This document shows positions 9,955 to 18,454 of a DNA stretch of 64,000 nucleotides, one piece after another. A program made the translations under genes and the position numbers. The notes under the pieces were generated by a model, which saw nothing but the letters and a program-made list of their open reading frames with translations, made no database searches and had not been told where the DNA came from. This DNA comes from Aureimonas glaciei (lineage in GTDB: Bacteria; Pseudomonadota; Alphaproteobacteria; Rhizobiales; Rhizobiaceae): NCBI RefSeq assembly GCF_014643375.1, contig NZ_BMJJ01000005.1, forward strand, positions 248,001 through 312,000. The letters run 5' to 3'. How positions within the stretch are numbered: the stretch's first letter is position 1; each line of letters opens with the position of its first letter.

Positions 9955-11978
9955 GCAAGGACCTCGATGATGAGATTGCCGACGGCGTCGACGCGCGCCG
10001 TCTGGTGGCGCAGCAGCATGGTGGTGTCCTGCTGCTCCAGGAGAGCCGGGCCGACCAGCGACGAGCCGGGCACCAGCCGCGCCCGGTCGATGACGGGAAC
10101 CACCACCTCGGTCCCGTCGATCGCGGAGAGGGTCGTGCCGATCTGCGGCTCGCCCTTGACGATCCTGGGCAGCGGCAGGGCCGCGGCCGGGGGCGGACTG
10201 GTGCCGATGATGCGCAGGTTGACGATCTCGACCGCGTGATCACGCCGGTCATAGCCATAGCTGCGGGCATGGACTTGGTGGAAGGCTTCGACCGCGGCCG
10301 CGACGTCCTCGACGTCGAAGGCCACCGAGAGGGCGTGACCCTGGCCCTGGTAGCGAAGGTCCGCCGTGAGGGAGACCTGAACCTGCTCCGGGTCGATCGT
10401 TTCCGCGTCGGCCTGGGCGTGAACATTGGCGATCAAGGGAGCGACCAGCCGATACAGGTCGGCCGTCGGAAGGTCGGCGACGGTGATCCCGAGGCTCAGC
10501 GTCTCGTCGTGCCGCCAGGGCGACAGCAAGAGCCCGATGGCACAGAGCAGGCCCGGCGACGGCGGGATGATGACGGTGCGCATCGACAGCGCCTCGGCCA
10601 GGTCGATCGCATGCATCGGCCCGGCGCCGCCGAAGGCGAGAAGCGCAAAATCGCGCGGGTCGTAGCCGCGCTCGACGGTGACGCGGCGGATGCCGCGAAC
10701 CATCGCGGCGGTCACGACGGCGATGATCCCGGCGGCGCTCTCGCTGACCGACAGGCCGAGCGGATCGGCGACATGCTGGCGGATCGCCGCTTCGGCGGCG
10801 GTCCGGTCGATGCGCAGCCCGCCGCCGAGTGGCCGGTCGGGCCGCAGCCGGCCGAGCACGACATTGGCGTCGGTGACCGTCGGCCGCGTCCCGCCGCGGC
10901 CATAGGCGGCAGGTCCCGGCACGGCGCCGGCGCTTTCCGGCCCGACCCGCAACAGCCCGCCCGCGTCGACCGCGGCGATGCTGCCGCCGCCGGCGCCGAG
11001 CGTCACGATGTCGAACATCGGCACGCGCAGCGGCAGGCCTTCGAGATCGCCCTCGTAGCGGGTGACGACTTCGCCGTCGCGGATCAGGCCGATGTCGAAG
11101 CTGGTGCCGCCCATGTCGACGGTGACGACGTTGGCAAAGCCGGCCGCCCTGGCGAAAGCCCGCGCGCCGGTCAGGCCGGCGGCCGGCCCGGACAGGCAGG
11201 TCTGGACGCTCTTGGCGGCGCCGGCCGCCTCGGCGCTCATCAGCCCGCCATTGGATTGCATGATGACCGGGGGCTGGGCGAAGCCGAGCCCCGCCAGCCC
11301 CTCCGTCAGGAGCGTCAGATAGCGGCGCAACGGCGGCATGACATAGGCGTTGATGACGGTGGTCGAGGCCCGCTCGAACTCGCCCGGCTGCGGCAGGACG
11401 TTGACCGACAGCGAGACGTCGACATCGGGCAACAGCGCCTTCAGGAGCGCCCCGACGCGCCGTTCGTGCGCGTCATTGGCGTAGGAGTGCAGCAGCACCA
11501 CCGCCACCGACTCGACGCCTGCGGCCTGGAGCGCCGCGGCGATCGGCTCCAGCGCCGCCTCGTCCAGAGGGCGGCTGACCGAGCCGTCGACAGCGATCCG
11601 CTCGGGCACCTCGAAGGTGAGATCACGCGGCACGATGGGCGCCGCGCGCCGCACCGTCGCATCGTAGAGATCCGGCCGGGTCTGCCGGGCGATCAGCATC
11701 AGATCGCGAAATCCCTTGGTCACCAGAAGCGCCGTCTTCGCGCCCTTACGCTCGAGGATGGCATTGGTCGCCACCGTCGTGCCGTGGGCAAAGCCTTCGA
11801 TGTCGCCACTGCCGTGCCCGCACTGGGCAAGGGCGAGAGCCGCGGCCTCGACCACGGCGGTTGCCTGGTGCCCGACGGTCGTCGGAATCTTGACGAAGGT
11901 CGACACGCCCGTCCCGGTGTCGACGACGCAGAGGTCGGTGAAGGTGCCGCCGACGTCGCAGCCGATGCGCAACGCCAT
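9951..11978 (-). CDS. hyuA: Hydantoinase A / 5-oxoprolinase A-type subunit
   Basis: 675 residues. The N-terminal ASKHA-type phosphate motif GCDVGGTFTDLCVVD (6-20) and FAHGTTVATNAILERKG define the Hydant_A_N domain. The central VDMGGTSFDIGLIRDG and the ERGYDPRDFALLAFGGAGPMHA segment define the hydantoinase A core. It binds ATP and activates the cyclic amide that HyuB hydrolyses. The usual partners 3' (hyuB, overlapping) and 5' (PLP desulfhydrase, 3-bp gap) confirm the operon. Which cyclic compound is used cannot be read; hydantoins, oxoproline and thiohydantoin-like rings are candidates. Confidence 0.93.
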   Translation of the reverse strand: MALRIGCDVGGTFTDLCVVDTGTGVSTFVKIPTTVGHQATAVVEAAALALAQCGHGSGDIEGFAHGTTVATNAILERKGAKTALLVTKGFRDLMLIARQTRPDLYDATVRRAAPIVPRDLTFEVPERIAVDGSVSRPLDEAALEPIAAALQAAGVESVAVVLLHSYANDAHERRVGALLKALLPDVDVSLSVNVLPQPGEFERASTTVINAYVMPPLRRYLTLLTEGLAGLGFAQPPVIMQSNGGLMSAEAAGAAKSVQTCLSGPAAGLTGARAFARAAGFANVVTVDMGGTSFDIGLIRDGEVVTRYEGDLEGLPLRVPMFDIVTLGAGGGSIAAVDAGGLLRVGPESAGAVPGPAAYGRGGTRPTVTDANVVLGRLRPDRPLGGGLRIDRTAAEAAIRQHVADPLGLSVSESAAGIIAVVTAAMVRGIRRVTVERGYDPRDFALLAFGGAGPMHAIDLAEALSMRTVIIPPSPGLLCAIGLLLSPWRHDETLSLGITVADLPTADLYRLVAPLIANVHAQADAETIDPEQVQVSLTADLRYQGQGHALSVAFDVEDVAAAVEAFHQVHARSYGYDRRDHAVEIVNLRIIGTSPPPAAALPLPRIVKGEPQIGTTLSAIDGTEVVVPVIDRARLVPGSSLVGPALLEQQDTTMLLRHQTARVDAVGNLIIEVLA

Positions 11979-11981
11979 GGT

Positions 11982-12977
11982 TCAGTTCCCGACGAGCTGC
12001 TGGGTGAAGGGATAAAGCGCCGGCGAGCCGCCGCAGTGGACGAAGAGGACGTCGGAGCCGGCGGGGATCTTGCCGGACGCGATGATGCTCATCAGGCCGC
12101 CGACCGCCTTGCCGGTATAGACCGGGTCGAGCAGCAAGCCTTCCTTTTCAGCGGCGGCATGGATGGCGGCATTGCCGGCCTCGCTCGGCACGCCATAGGC
12201 GGGGCCGACGAAATCGGTCTCGATCCAGATGTCGTCCGACTGCCATTCGCGCGTGACGTCGATGAGTTTCGCGCCGGCATTGGCCATGACCGCGATGCGC
12301 TGGGTGAAGGGCACGGCGCTGCCGGTCACGGCAATTCCGACGACCTTCGTCTCCGGCCAGAACAGGCTGACGCCGATGGTGAGACCGGCGATGGTGCCGC
12401 CCGAGCCGACGGGCGCGACGATGAAGTCCGGCGCCTTGCGGCCGGTCTCGGCATATTGCTCCGACAGCTCCTTGACCGCCTGGACATAGCCGAGGGACCC
12501 CAGCGGCGTCGCGCCGCCGACCGGGATGATGTAGGCGGCCTCGCCGCGGGCCTCGGCGGCATCGGCATGGGCCTGCATGCGCGGGGCGATCTCGGTAAAG
12601 TAGGCGTCGGGATCGAGGAATTCGAGTTCCGCGCCGAACAGCCGGTCGAGCAAGAGATTGCCCTGAAATTCGCTCGGTCTGTTGCCGCGCAGGACCAGAA
12701 CCGGGTGCATGCCGAACTTGCGGGCGGCAGCGGCGCACATGCGGGCGTGGTTCGACTGGTGGCCGCCGGTGGTGATCAGCACCTTGACGTTCTTGGCGAT
12801 CGCGTCGGCCATCAGGAATTCGAGCTTGCGGACCTTGTTGCCGCCGCCGCCAAAGCCGGTGAAGTCGTCGCGCTTGACCGAGAGCGTCACGCCGAGCTCA
12901 CGGCTGAGCCGCGGCATGGCGTCAATCGGGGTGGGCAGGAAGCCCAGCGGGATACGCGGAATGTCTTCAAGGCGCAT
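11982..12977 (-). CDS. PLP-dependent D-cysteine desulfhydrase / ACC-deaminase family protein
   Basis: 331 residues. The motif VKRDDFTGFGGGGNKVRKLE (34-53) contains the PLP-binding Lys51, aligned with the NKxRKLE motif of ACC deaminase and DcyD. TTGGHQSNHARM and GSGGTIAGLTIG form the phosphate-binding loops. D-cysteine desulfhydrases convert D-cysteine to pyruvate, ammonia and sulfide; ACC deaminases open cyclopropane amino acids. DcyD-like use is favoured by the neighbouring rhodanese and D-amino-acid oxidase-like gene, but the family assignment is safer than the substrate. It is separated from hyuA by 3 bp and from the M20 gene by 27 bp. Confidence 0.85.
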   Translation of the reverse strand: MRLEDIPRIPLGFLPTPIDAMPRLSRELGVTLSVKRDDFTGFGGGGNKVRKLEFLMADAIAKNVKVLITTGGHQSNHARMCAAAARKFGMHPVLVLRGNRPSEFQGNLLLDRLFGAELEFLDPDAYFTEIAPRMQAHADAAEARGEAAYIIPVGGATPLGSLGYVQAVKELSEQYAETGRKAPDFIVAPVGSGGTIAGLTIGVSLFWPETKVVGIAVTGSAVPFTQRIAVMANAGAKLIDVTREWQSDDIWIETDFVGPAYGVPSEAGNAAIHAAAEKEGLLLDPVYTGKAVGGLMSIIASGKIPAGSDVLFVHCGGSPALYPFTQQLVGN

Positions 12978-13004
12978 GGGAAGTCCTAGCGGTTTCAGGA
13001 AAGG

Positions 13005-14348
13005 TCAGTCGGCCATCGCGCCGAGCCAGCGCGTCAGCGAGAGGAGAAAGCGCCCGTAGCCGTCGAGCGCGAGGAATTCGTCGATGCCGTGGGCATTGCC
13101 GCCGCGGCCCAGTCCGGCGAGCAGAAAACTGTCGGCATGGGGAGCGAAGGCATAGGCCGGCGCCGCACCGATGGCCCAGGGCCAGGTCTGCGGCGGCAAG
13201 GGCGCGTCACGATAGGCTTCGGCCAGCGCTGCCACGCCGTCCGCCGTTCCGCCGAAGCGGTGGCCGGCATAGCAATCGTCCAGCGTGATCTCGATCCCGT
13301 CGAGCCTGGCCCGGTCCAGCCGGGTTCGATAGGCGCCGAGAAGCGCGCCGGGATCGAGGCCGGGCGGCGCGCGCAGCTCGAAGCGGGCATGGGCGGCCTG
13401 GGGAATGACACCGTCGGCATCGGACGGCTCGGTCGACAGGCTCGACAGACTGCCGCTCGCCGTCGTCAGGACATGCGTCAGGAGCGCGCGCGGCGTGCCG
13501 GCGAGCGAAAAGGTCTGCGTATGGCGAAAGCGCAGTTCGGCGGCGGGATCGAAGGTCTCGGCCAGGGTATCGACGATCGCCGCAGCCTCTGCGTCGAGGG
13601 CGATATGGCCCAGGGCGCCGGTCGGCGCGGTGCCGAAGAGGCCGAGCGCCTCGACGAGGCGGCTGGCCGGATTGGCGATCCAGGGCGCATTGCTGGAATG
13701 GATCGCGCGCTGCGGCCCGCCCCAGGCGCCGCCGCGCGCGGAGATCGCGCCCTTGGCGATGCCGGAAAAGCCGAGATAGATGCGCGCCGGCCCGCCGCCA
13801 TATTCGCAGAAGGACGGAAACAAGGCCGACCGTGCCGGCCGCACCCGGCAATCGGGATCGGCCAGATAGGCGCGCAGGCCGGCGCTGCCGCTCTCTTCCT
13901 CGCCCTCGACCAGGATCTCGACATTGACCCGCAACAGGCCGGCGTCGCGCAGGCTGGCCAACGCGCACAGCATGCCGGCGAGCGGTCCCTTGTTGTTCTC
14001 GGCGCCGCGCGCGACGAAGGCCGGACCGACGCCGTCGAGGACCACGTCTCCGCCCGTGAAGGGCGGCACGCTCCAGCCGAGGGGATCGGCGGGCATGACG
14101 TCGTACATGTTGTACAGGATGACCGTGTGCGCCGCCCCGACATCCAGCCGGGCGTGGATGACCGGCGCCCCTCCGGTCGGAGAGGCGATCGCGACGATCT
14201 CGGCACCGAGCCGGCCGATCAGCCAGCTGCGGATCGCTTCGACCTGCGCCGCGAGGGCCTGCCTGTCGCCCCTCACCGAGGGTATCCGGCACCAGGCGGC
14301 GGTCAAAGCCAGGGCTTCGGCCCGCAGGCTGTCGTGATCGAGCGTCAC
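13005..14348 (-). CDS. M20-family peptidase-like protein with altered metal ligands
   Basis: 447 residues of the M20 (ArgE/DapE/CPG2) fold. The usual first metal-site motif YGHYDVQP reads YNMYDVMP here, with Met81 in place of the zinc-binding His. The bridging-Asp motif RGxxDNKG reads RGAENNKG (Asn118). The catalytic EGEEESGS (149-156) and a late AHGIDEF His are kept. It should cleave amide or carbamoyl bonds (dipeptides, N-carbamoyl amino acids from hydantoin opening), but loss of two zinc ligands means weak, altered or absent hydrolysis. The GTG start at 14348 overlaps the permease stop (GTGA), which sets the N-terminus; upstream open frame is spurious. Confidence 0.85.
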   Translation of the reverse strand: MTLDHDSLRAEALALTAAWCRIPSVRGDRQALAAQVEAIRSWLIGRLGAEIVAIASPTGGAPVIHARLDVGAAHTVILYNMYDVMPADPLGWSVPPFTGGDVVLDGVGPAFVARGAENNKGPLAGMLCALASLRDAGLLRVNVEILVEGEEESGSAGLRAYLADPDCRVRPARSALFPSFCEYGGGPARIYLGFSGIAKGAISARGGAWGGPQRAIHSSNAPWIANPASRLVEALGLFGTAPTGALGHIALDAEAAAIVDTLAETFDPAAELRFRHTQTFSLAGTPRALLTHVLTTASGSLSSLSTEPSDADGVIPQAAHARFELRAPPGLDPGALLGAYRTRLDRARLDGIEITLDDCYAGHRFGGTADGVAALAEAYRDAPLPPQTWPWAIGAAPAYAFAPHADSFLLAGLGRGGNAHGIDEFLALDGYGRFLLSLTRWLGAMAD

Positions 14349-15259
14349 AGCCGGATCCGCGGATTGAGCCAGGCATAGGCCATGTCGACCAGGAAGTTGA
14401 CGACGACGAAGACCGCTGCCGCAAACAGCACCGTCGCCTGCACCACGGCAAAATCCCGGTTCTGGATCGCCTCGACCGCCAGCCGCCCGATGCCGGGCCA
14501 GGCAAAGACGATCTCGGTGATCAGGGCGCCGCCGAGGAGCGAGGCGAAATACATGCCCTGGACAGTGACGACCGGGATCAGCGCATTGCGCAGCGCATGG
14601 CGGACGGTGATGCGCCATTCCGACAGGCCCTTGGCCCTGGCGGTCCGGACATAATCCTGGCCGAGCGCCTCGATCAGGCTGGCGCGCACGATCCTCGTGA
14701 TGGCGCTCATATAGTAGGCGCCGAGCGCCACCGAGGGCATGATCAGCTGCTGGACGGTGCCGATGCCGCCGGTCGGCAACCAGCGCAGGTTCAGCGAGAA
14801 CACGATGATCAGGAGCAGCGCCAGCCAGAAGACCGGGATCGCCTGGCCGAGCAGAGAGACAACGCGAATGGTGAAGTCGAGGGCGGAGTTTTTGCGCAAG
14901 GCGGCGACGACCCCGAGGCCGAAACCGAACAGCGAGCCCCAGAGCAGCGCGGCAAAGGCCAGCAGTGCCGTCGCCGGAATGCGCTCGAGGAGAAGGCCGA
15001 GCGCCGGGCGGTGATAGCGCAGCGACTGGCCAAAATCGCCGGAGAAGGCCTGACCGAGAAAGCGCAGATACTGCACCCAGATCGGGTCGTTGAATCCCAT
15101 GGCGACGCGGAAGGCATCGATCTCGGCGCGCGAGGCGTCCGGCGACATCATCAACGCCGCTGGATCGCCTGTCAGGAACAGCGAGAAGAAGACGATGGCC
15201 GACACGCCGAACATCACCAGGATGCCCTGCAGCGCCCGGCTCAGGATGTAGGCGGCCAT
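14345..15259 (-). CDS. Dipeptide-type ABC transporter permease (DppB-like)
   Basis: 304 residues and about six membrane helices. It starts with MAAYILSRALQGILVMFGVS, the classic DppB/OppB first helix, and carries the cytoplasmic EAA-loop segment TARAKGLSEWRITVRHALRNA near residue 200, which contacts the ATPase. It pairs with the DppC-like gene 2 bp upstream and the binding protein, and is presumed to use the fused ATPase encoded on the plus strand. The ATG at 15259 is selected because the family N-terminus matches; the frame is open further upstream. Confidence 0.92.
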   Translation of the reverse strand: MAAYILSRALQGILVMFGVSAIVFFSLFLTGDPAALMMSPDASRAEIDAFRVAMGFNDPIWVQYLRFLGQAFSGDFGQSLRYHRPALGLLLERIPATALLAFAALLWGSLFGFGLGVVAALRKNSALDFTIRVVSLLGQAIPVFWLALLLIIVFSLNLRWLPTGGIGTVQQLIMPSVALGAYYMSAITRIVRASLIEALGQDYVRTARAKGLSEWRITVRHALRNALIPVVTVQGMYFASLLGGALITEIVFAWPGIGRLAVEAIQNRDFAVVQATVLFAAAVFVVVNFLVDMAYAWLNPRIRL

Positions 15260-15261
15260 GC

Positions 15262-16101
15262 TCAGACGCCCCGGATGTCGTTCTTGCGCACCAGCCAGTC
15301 CCCGAGGAGATTGCAGGCGACGACGAGCGCGGCGATGACGATGCCGGGATAGAGCACCAGCCAGTTGGCGTTCAGGATGAAGCTGCGGCCCTCGCCGATC
15401 AGGTTTCCAAGCGTCGGCGTCGGCGGCTGGACACCGAGGCCGAGAAAGCCGATCGAGGCTTCGAGGATGATCAGCCGCGGCAGATCGAGCGTCAGGAGAA
15501 CGGTCTGCGGCACCAGGATGTTGGGCAGCACGTGGCGGAACAGGATCGAGCGCCTGGGCAGGCCGATCGCCCGCGCCGCCTCGATGTATTCGAGCTCCCG
15601 CACTTCGAGCGTCCGGGCGCGCGCGACGCGGGCGAAGATCGCCCAGCCGGTGACGCCGAGGACGACGATCAGATTGACCAGATTGGGACCGACCACGGCG
15701 ACGATCAACAGGATCAGGAGGATGAAGGGGATCGCCAGCTGGATGTCGACGGTGCGCATGATCACCGCGTCGACCCAGCCGCCGAAATAGCCGGCGATCA
15801 TGCCGAGCGCCGTGCCGAGAACCACCGAAATGGCGGAGGCGACGACGACGATGCTGAGCGAGATCAGGGTCCCCTGACCCAGCCGGGCGAGAAGGTCCCG
15901 CCCGAGCTGGTCGGTTCCCAGCGGATGCAGCTCGGTGCCGATGGTGGTCATCGGCGGCTTGAACGTCGCGGTGAAGACGCCGCGAAGGGGATCGAGCGGC
16001 CAGAACAGCGGCACCCAGACGCACAGGGCGGCCACGGCTATCACCAGAGCCCCGACCAGGACGAGGTCGGCATTTGCCTTGAGCGTGCGCGCCAGGGCCA
16101 T
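15262..16101 (-). CDS. Dipeptide-type ABC transporter permease (DppC-like)
   Basis: 279 residues with the DppC/OppC architecture: a first helix at about 14-34, then the periplasmic motif HPLGTDQLGRDLLARL (59-74), four to five further helices, and the EAA loop IEAARAIGLPRRSILFRHVLPN. It forms the heterodimeric membrane channel with the DppB-like subunit. One base separates it from the binding-protein gene upstream and two bases from DppB downstream, so all three are one transcript. Confidence 0.92.
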   Translation of the reverse strand: MALARTLKANADLVLVGALVIAVAALCVWVPLFWPLDPLRGVFTATFKPPMTTIGTELHPLGTDQLGRDLLARLGQGTLISLSIVVVASAISVVLGTALGMIAGYFGGWVDAVIMRTVDIQLAIPFILLILLIVAVVGPNLVNLIVVLGVTGWAIFARVARARTLEVRELEYIEAARAIGLPRRSILFRHVLPNILVPQTVLLTLDLPRLIILEASIGFLGLGVQPPTPTLGNLIGEGRSFILNANWLVLYPGIVIAALVVACNLLGDWLVRKNDIRGV

Positions 16102-16102
16102 C

Positions 16103-17590
16103 TTACTTCTTGTCGATTTCGAACACGGGGATCCGCGCGTCCGGACGGCCGGTGAAGGTCACGTCCTTGGCTTTGCCGTAGATCGAATCTTCCTGGTAGA
16201 GCGTCAGAAGCGGCACCTCGTCGGCCGCCAGCTTCTGGATGTCGGCCAGAATGGCCGCGCGCGCCGTCGGATCGACTGTCGAGCGACTCTGGTCGAGAAG
16301 CGCGTCGAGGGCGGGGATCGAGACGGTCGAATAGGGCTCGCCGCTGCGCATGATGGCAAAGATCGCCGCATCCGCATCGAGCGTCTGGGTCGAGCCCCAG
16401 GCCAGCATGAAGACCGGTCCCTTGCGCGGCACCTGCTGGACGTAGACCGACCAGTCCAGCACTTCCAGCTCGACCTTGACGCCGACCTCGCCGAACATCT
16501 GCGCGATCGCCTGGGCGATCTCGCCGTCCTTCATGTAGCGGTTGGTCGACTGCATCTTGATCGAGAAGCCGTCGGGAAGCCCGGCTTCAGCCAGCAGCTG
16601 CTTTGCCTTTTCCGGATTGTATTCGGGCGCCGGGATGTCGACATAGCCGAAATCGGCGGGGCCGACCTGCGTGCCTTTGACGCTCGCCATGCCCTGCAGG
16701 ATATTGTCGACCAGCGACTGGCGGTCGATCGCCAGATTGAGGGCCTGACGGACCTTCAGCTCGTCGAGCGGCTTTTCGCTCATCACCAGGCCGAGATAGA
16801 TGGTGTTGCCGCCGTTCTTCACCTGGACGAGGTCGGCGTCGGGGCTTTCCCGGACCATCGGCACGAGATCGACCGGCACGTTCTCGATGATGTCGGCCTC
16901 GCCGGTAAGGAGGGCCGTGGCACGGGCCGTGCCTTCCGGAATGGCCTTGAAGGTCACCGTCTCGATCGCCGGCGCGCCGCGCCAGTAATCCTTGTTGGCT
17001 TCGAGGATGACGTGCTGGTCGGGAATGAATTCGACGAACTTATAGGCGCCGGTGCCGACCGGATGGGTCGCGAAGCCGTCGTTGCCGACCTCCTTCACGT
17101 ATTTCGGCGGCACGATATAGGCGGGATAGCGGCTCATGCGGGTCGGCAGCAGCGGGTCCGGCGCCGAGGTCGTGATGCGGACGGTGGACGGGTCGACGAT
17201 GTCGACCTTGGTGATGGTGCGGATGTAGGACAGGGTCGGCGACTTGGCGGCCGGATCGAGCACGCGATCGAGCGTGAACTTGACCGCCTCGGCATCGAAG
17301 GCCTCGCCATTGTGGAACTTGACGCCCTGACGGAGCTTGAACTCCCAGGTGTTGTCGTCGATCGACGTCCACGATTCCGCCAGGCCGGGGACGAGCTGCA
17401 TCTTGTCGTCGCGCATGACCAGGGTGTCGAAGATGTTGTCGACGATCGTGGCGGATTCCCTGAGGAAGCCCGGATCCATCGCCACCGTCGAGGCGGCACG
17501 CGCGATCACGATGTCCTTTTCCTGCGCGAAGAGCGGCGAGGCCGGGAGCAGCACCGTGGCTGCCATGAGCAGGGCGAAGAGGCTTTTCAT
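16103..17590 (-). CDS. Family 5 extracellular substrate-binding protein (DppA-like)
   Basis: 495 residues with a clear signal peptide (MKSLFALLMAATVLLPASPLFA), then the SBP_bac_5 fold: ESWTSIDDNTWEFKLRQGVK, FHNGEAFDAEAVKFTLDRVL and the lobe-closing VRQALNLAIDRQSLV. No lipobox Cys, so it is a free periplasmic protein. Family 5 proteins bind di- and oligopeptides, nickel chelates, glutathione or opine-like compounds. It heads the nine-gene minus-strand operon, and its product likely sets what the locus imports. The gene is transcribed divergently from the GntR regulator. Confidence 0.93.
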   Translation of the reverse strand: MKSLFALLMAATVLLPASPLFAQEKDIVIARAASTVAMDPGFLRESATIVDNIFDTLVMRDDKMQLVPGLAESWTSIDDNTWEFKLRQGVKFHNGEAFDAEAVKFTLDRVLDPAAKSPTLSYIRTITKVDIVDPSTVRITTSAPDPLLPTRMSRYPAYIVPPKYVKEVGNDGFATHPVGTGAYKFVEFIPDQHVILEANKDYWRGAPAIETVTFKAIPEGTARATALLTGEADIIENVPVDLVPMVRESPDADLVQVKNGGNTIYLGLVMSEKPLDELKVRQALNLAIDRQSLVDNILQGMASVKGTQVGPADFGYVDIPAPEYNPEKAKQLLAEAGLPDGFSIKMQSTNRYMKDGEIAQAIAQMFGEVGVKVELEVLDWSVYVQQVPRKGPVFMLAWGSTQTLDADAAIFAIMRSGEPYSTVSIPALDALLDQSRSTVDPTARAAILADIQKLAADEVPLLTLYQEDSIYGKAKDVTFTGRPDARIPVFEIDKK

Positions 17591-17658
17591 GCGACGGCAC
17601 CTTCATTGCGGGGTTGTACCAAGACGCGCTGACGATCTCGGCCGGACACTTGTCACCG

Positions 17659-17696
17659 GATGTTCGATATAGGATATATTCTTTGAGTGCAACATC
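17659..17696. promoter_or_regulatory. Inverted repeat in dppA-like / gntR divergent promoter
   Basis: GATGTT (17659-17664) and AACATC (17691-17696) form an inverted repeat around an AT-rich core containing ATATAGGATATATTC. It lies between the divergent binding-protein and GntR genes, where a GntR-family dimer would be expected to bind. Functional assignment is inference from position and symmetry. Confidence 0.35.
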
Positions 17697-17743
17697 TAGG
17701 CGCTTATGGTAGGTGATGCAAAAGTGAGCATTGGATTGGAGCG

Positions 17744-18454
17744 ATGGCATTGACGGTTGTTTTTCAGGCGGCACAGCGCCGAAGCCTTGTCAGCCAGGTG
17801 GAGGGAGAACTGCGCAGTGCTTTGATCGAGGGCCGCCTCAAGCCCGGCGCCCGGCTGGTGACGCGCGACATCGCCGAATCGCTGGGCACCAGTATTACCC
17901 CGGTACGCGAAGCCCTGGTTCGTCTGGTCGCTTCCGGCGCCCTGACGGCCGAGCCGGCGCAGTCCTTCCGCGTCCCTGTCCTCGCCCATGCCGACTATGC
18001 CGAGATCGCGGAAATCCGCAAAGCGGTCGAGGGATTGGCCGCCGGCAATGCCGCCCAGCGCATCGGCCCCGCGGATATCCGGCGCCTGGAGGCTCTGCTC
18101 GCCGACTATCTCGCCGCGCGCTCGGGAGAGGAGCCGGCCGAGGCCCTTCAGGCCAACAAGGCGTTCCGATTTGGTCTCTACAAGCTGGCCGACATGCCCA
18201 ATCTGATGGACGTGATCGAGACCCTCTGGCTGAAGACGGGACCCGGCTTCAACTATCTCTTCCCGCAGCAGCGCAACGACTTCAACGGCCACCGGAACTA
18301 CGAGGACCTGCTGAGCGCCATGCGCCAGCGCGACGCCGCAGCCGCCCGCGCCGCCATCGAGCACGCGATCGATGACGGCACCCGGGTGGTGCTGCGGGCT
18401 TTGGAGGAGCGCGACCGGTCGCCTCGGGACCCGCGCCCGGCTCAGGCGTTCTGA
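17744..18454 (+). CDS. GntR-family transcriptional regulator (FCD/FadR type)
   Basis: 236 residues: N-terminal winged HTH at about 10-75 (LVTRDIAESLGTSITPVREALVRLVASGAL) and an all-helical FCD effector domain (about 85-220) with the acidic/His positions EIAEIRKAVEGLAA and ENYEDLLSAMRQRD-like segment. It is divergent from the Dpp operon and overlaps the molybdoenzyme start (TGATG), so it probably controls both. FCD regulators typically sense carboxylates or amino acids. Confidence 0.9.
   Translation: MALTVVFQAAQRRSLVSQVEGELRSALIEGRLKPGARLVTRDIAESLGTSITPVREALVRLVASGALTAEPAQSFRVPVLAHADYAEIAEIRKAVEGLAAGNAAQRIGPADIRRLEALLADYLAARSGEEPAEALQANKAFRFGLYKLADMPNLMDVIETLWLKTGPGFNYLFPQQRNDFNGHRNYEDLLSAMRQRDAAAARAAIEHAIDDGTRVVLRALEERDRSPRDPRPAQAF

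Noticed and set aside
10005-12989. A 994-codon open frame on the plus strand opposite hyuB/hyuA and the PLP enzyme
   Set aside because: It is the antisense shadow of three well-recognised GC-rich genes; composition is dominated by R, G, D and H, with no domain.
13005-14618. Longer N-terminus for the M20 protein
   Set aside because: Codons beyond 14348 overlap the permease gene in another frame and have no similarity; the GTGA overlap marks the start.
15935-17632. A 565-codon plus-strand frame opposite the dppA-like gene
   Set aside because: Antisense shadow of the binding protein; Arg/Asp/His-rich, no motif.
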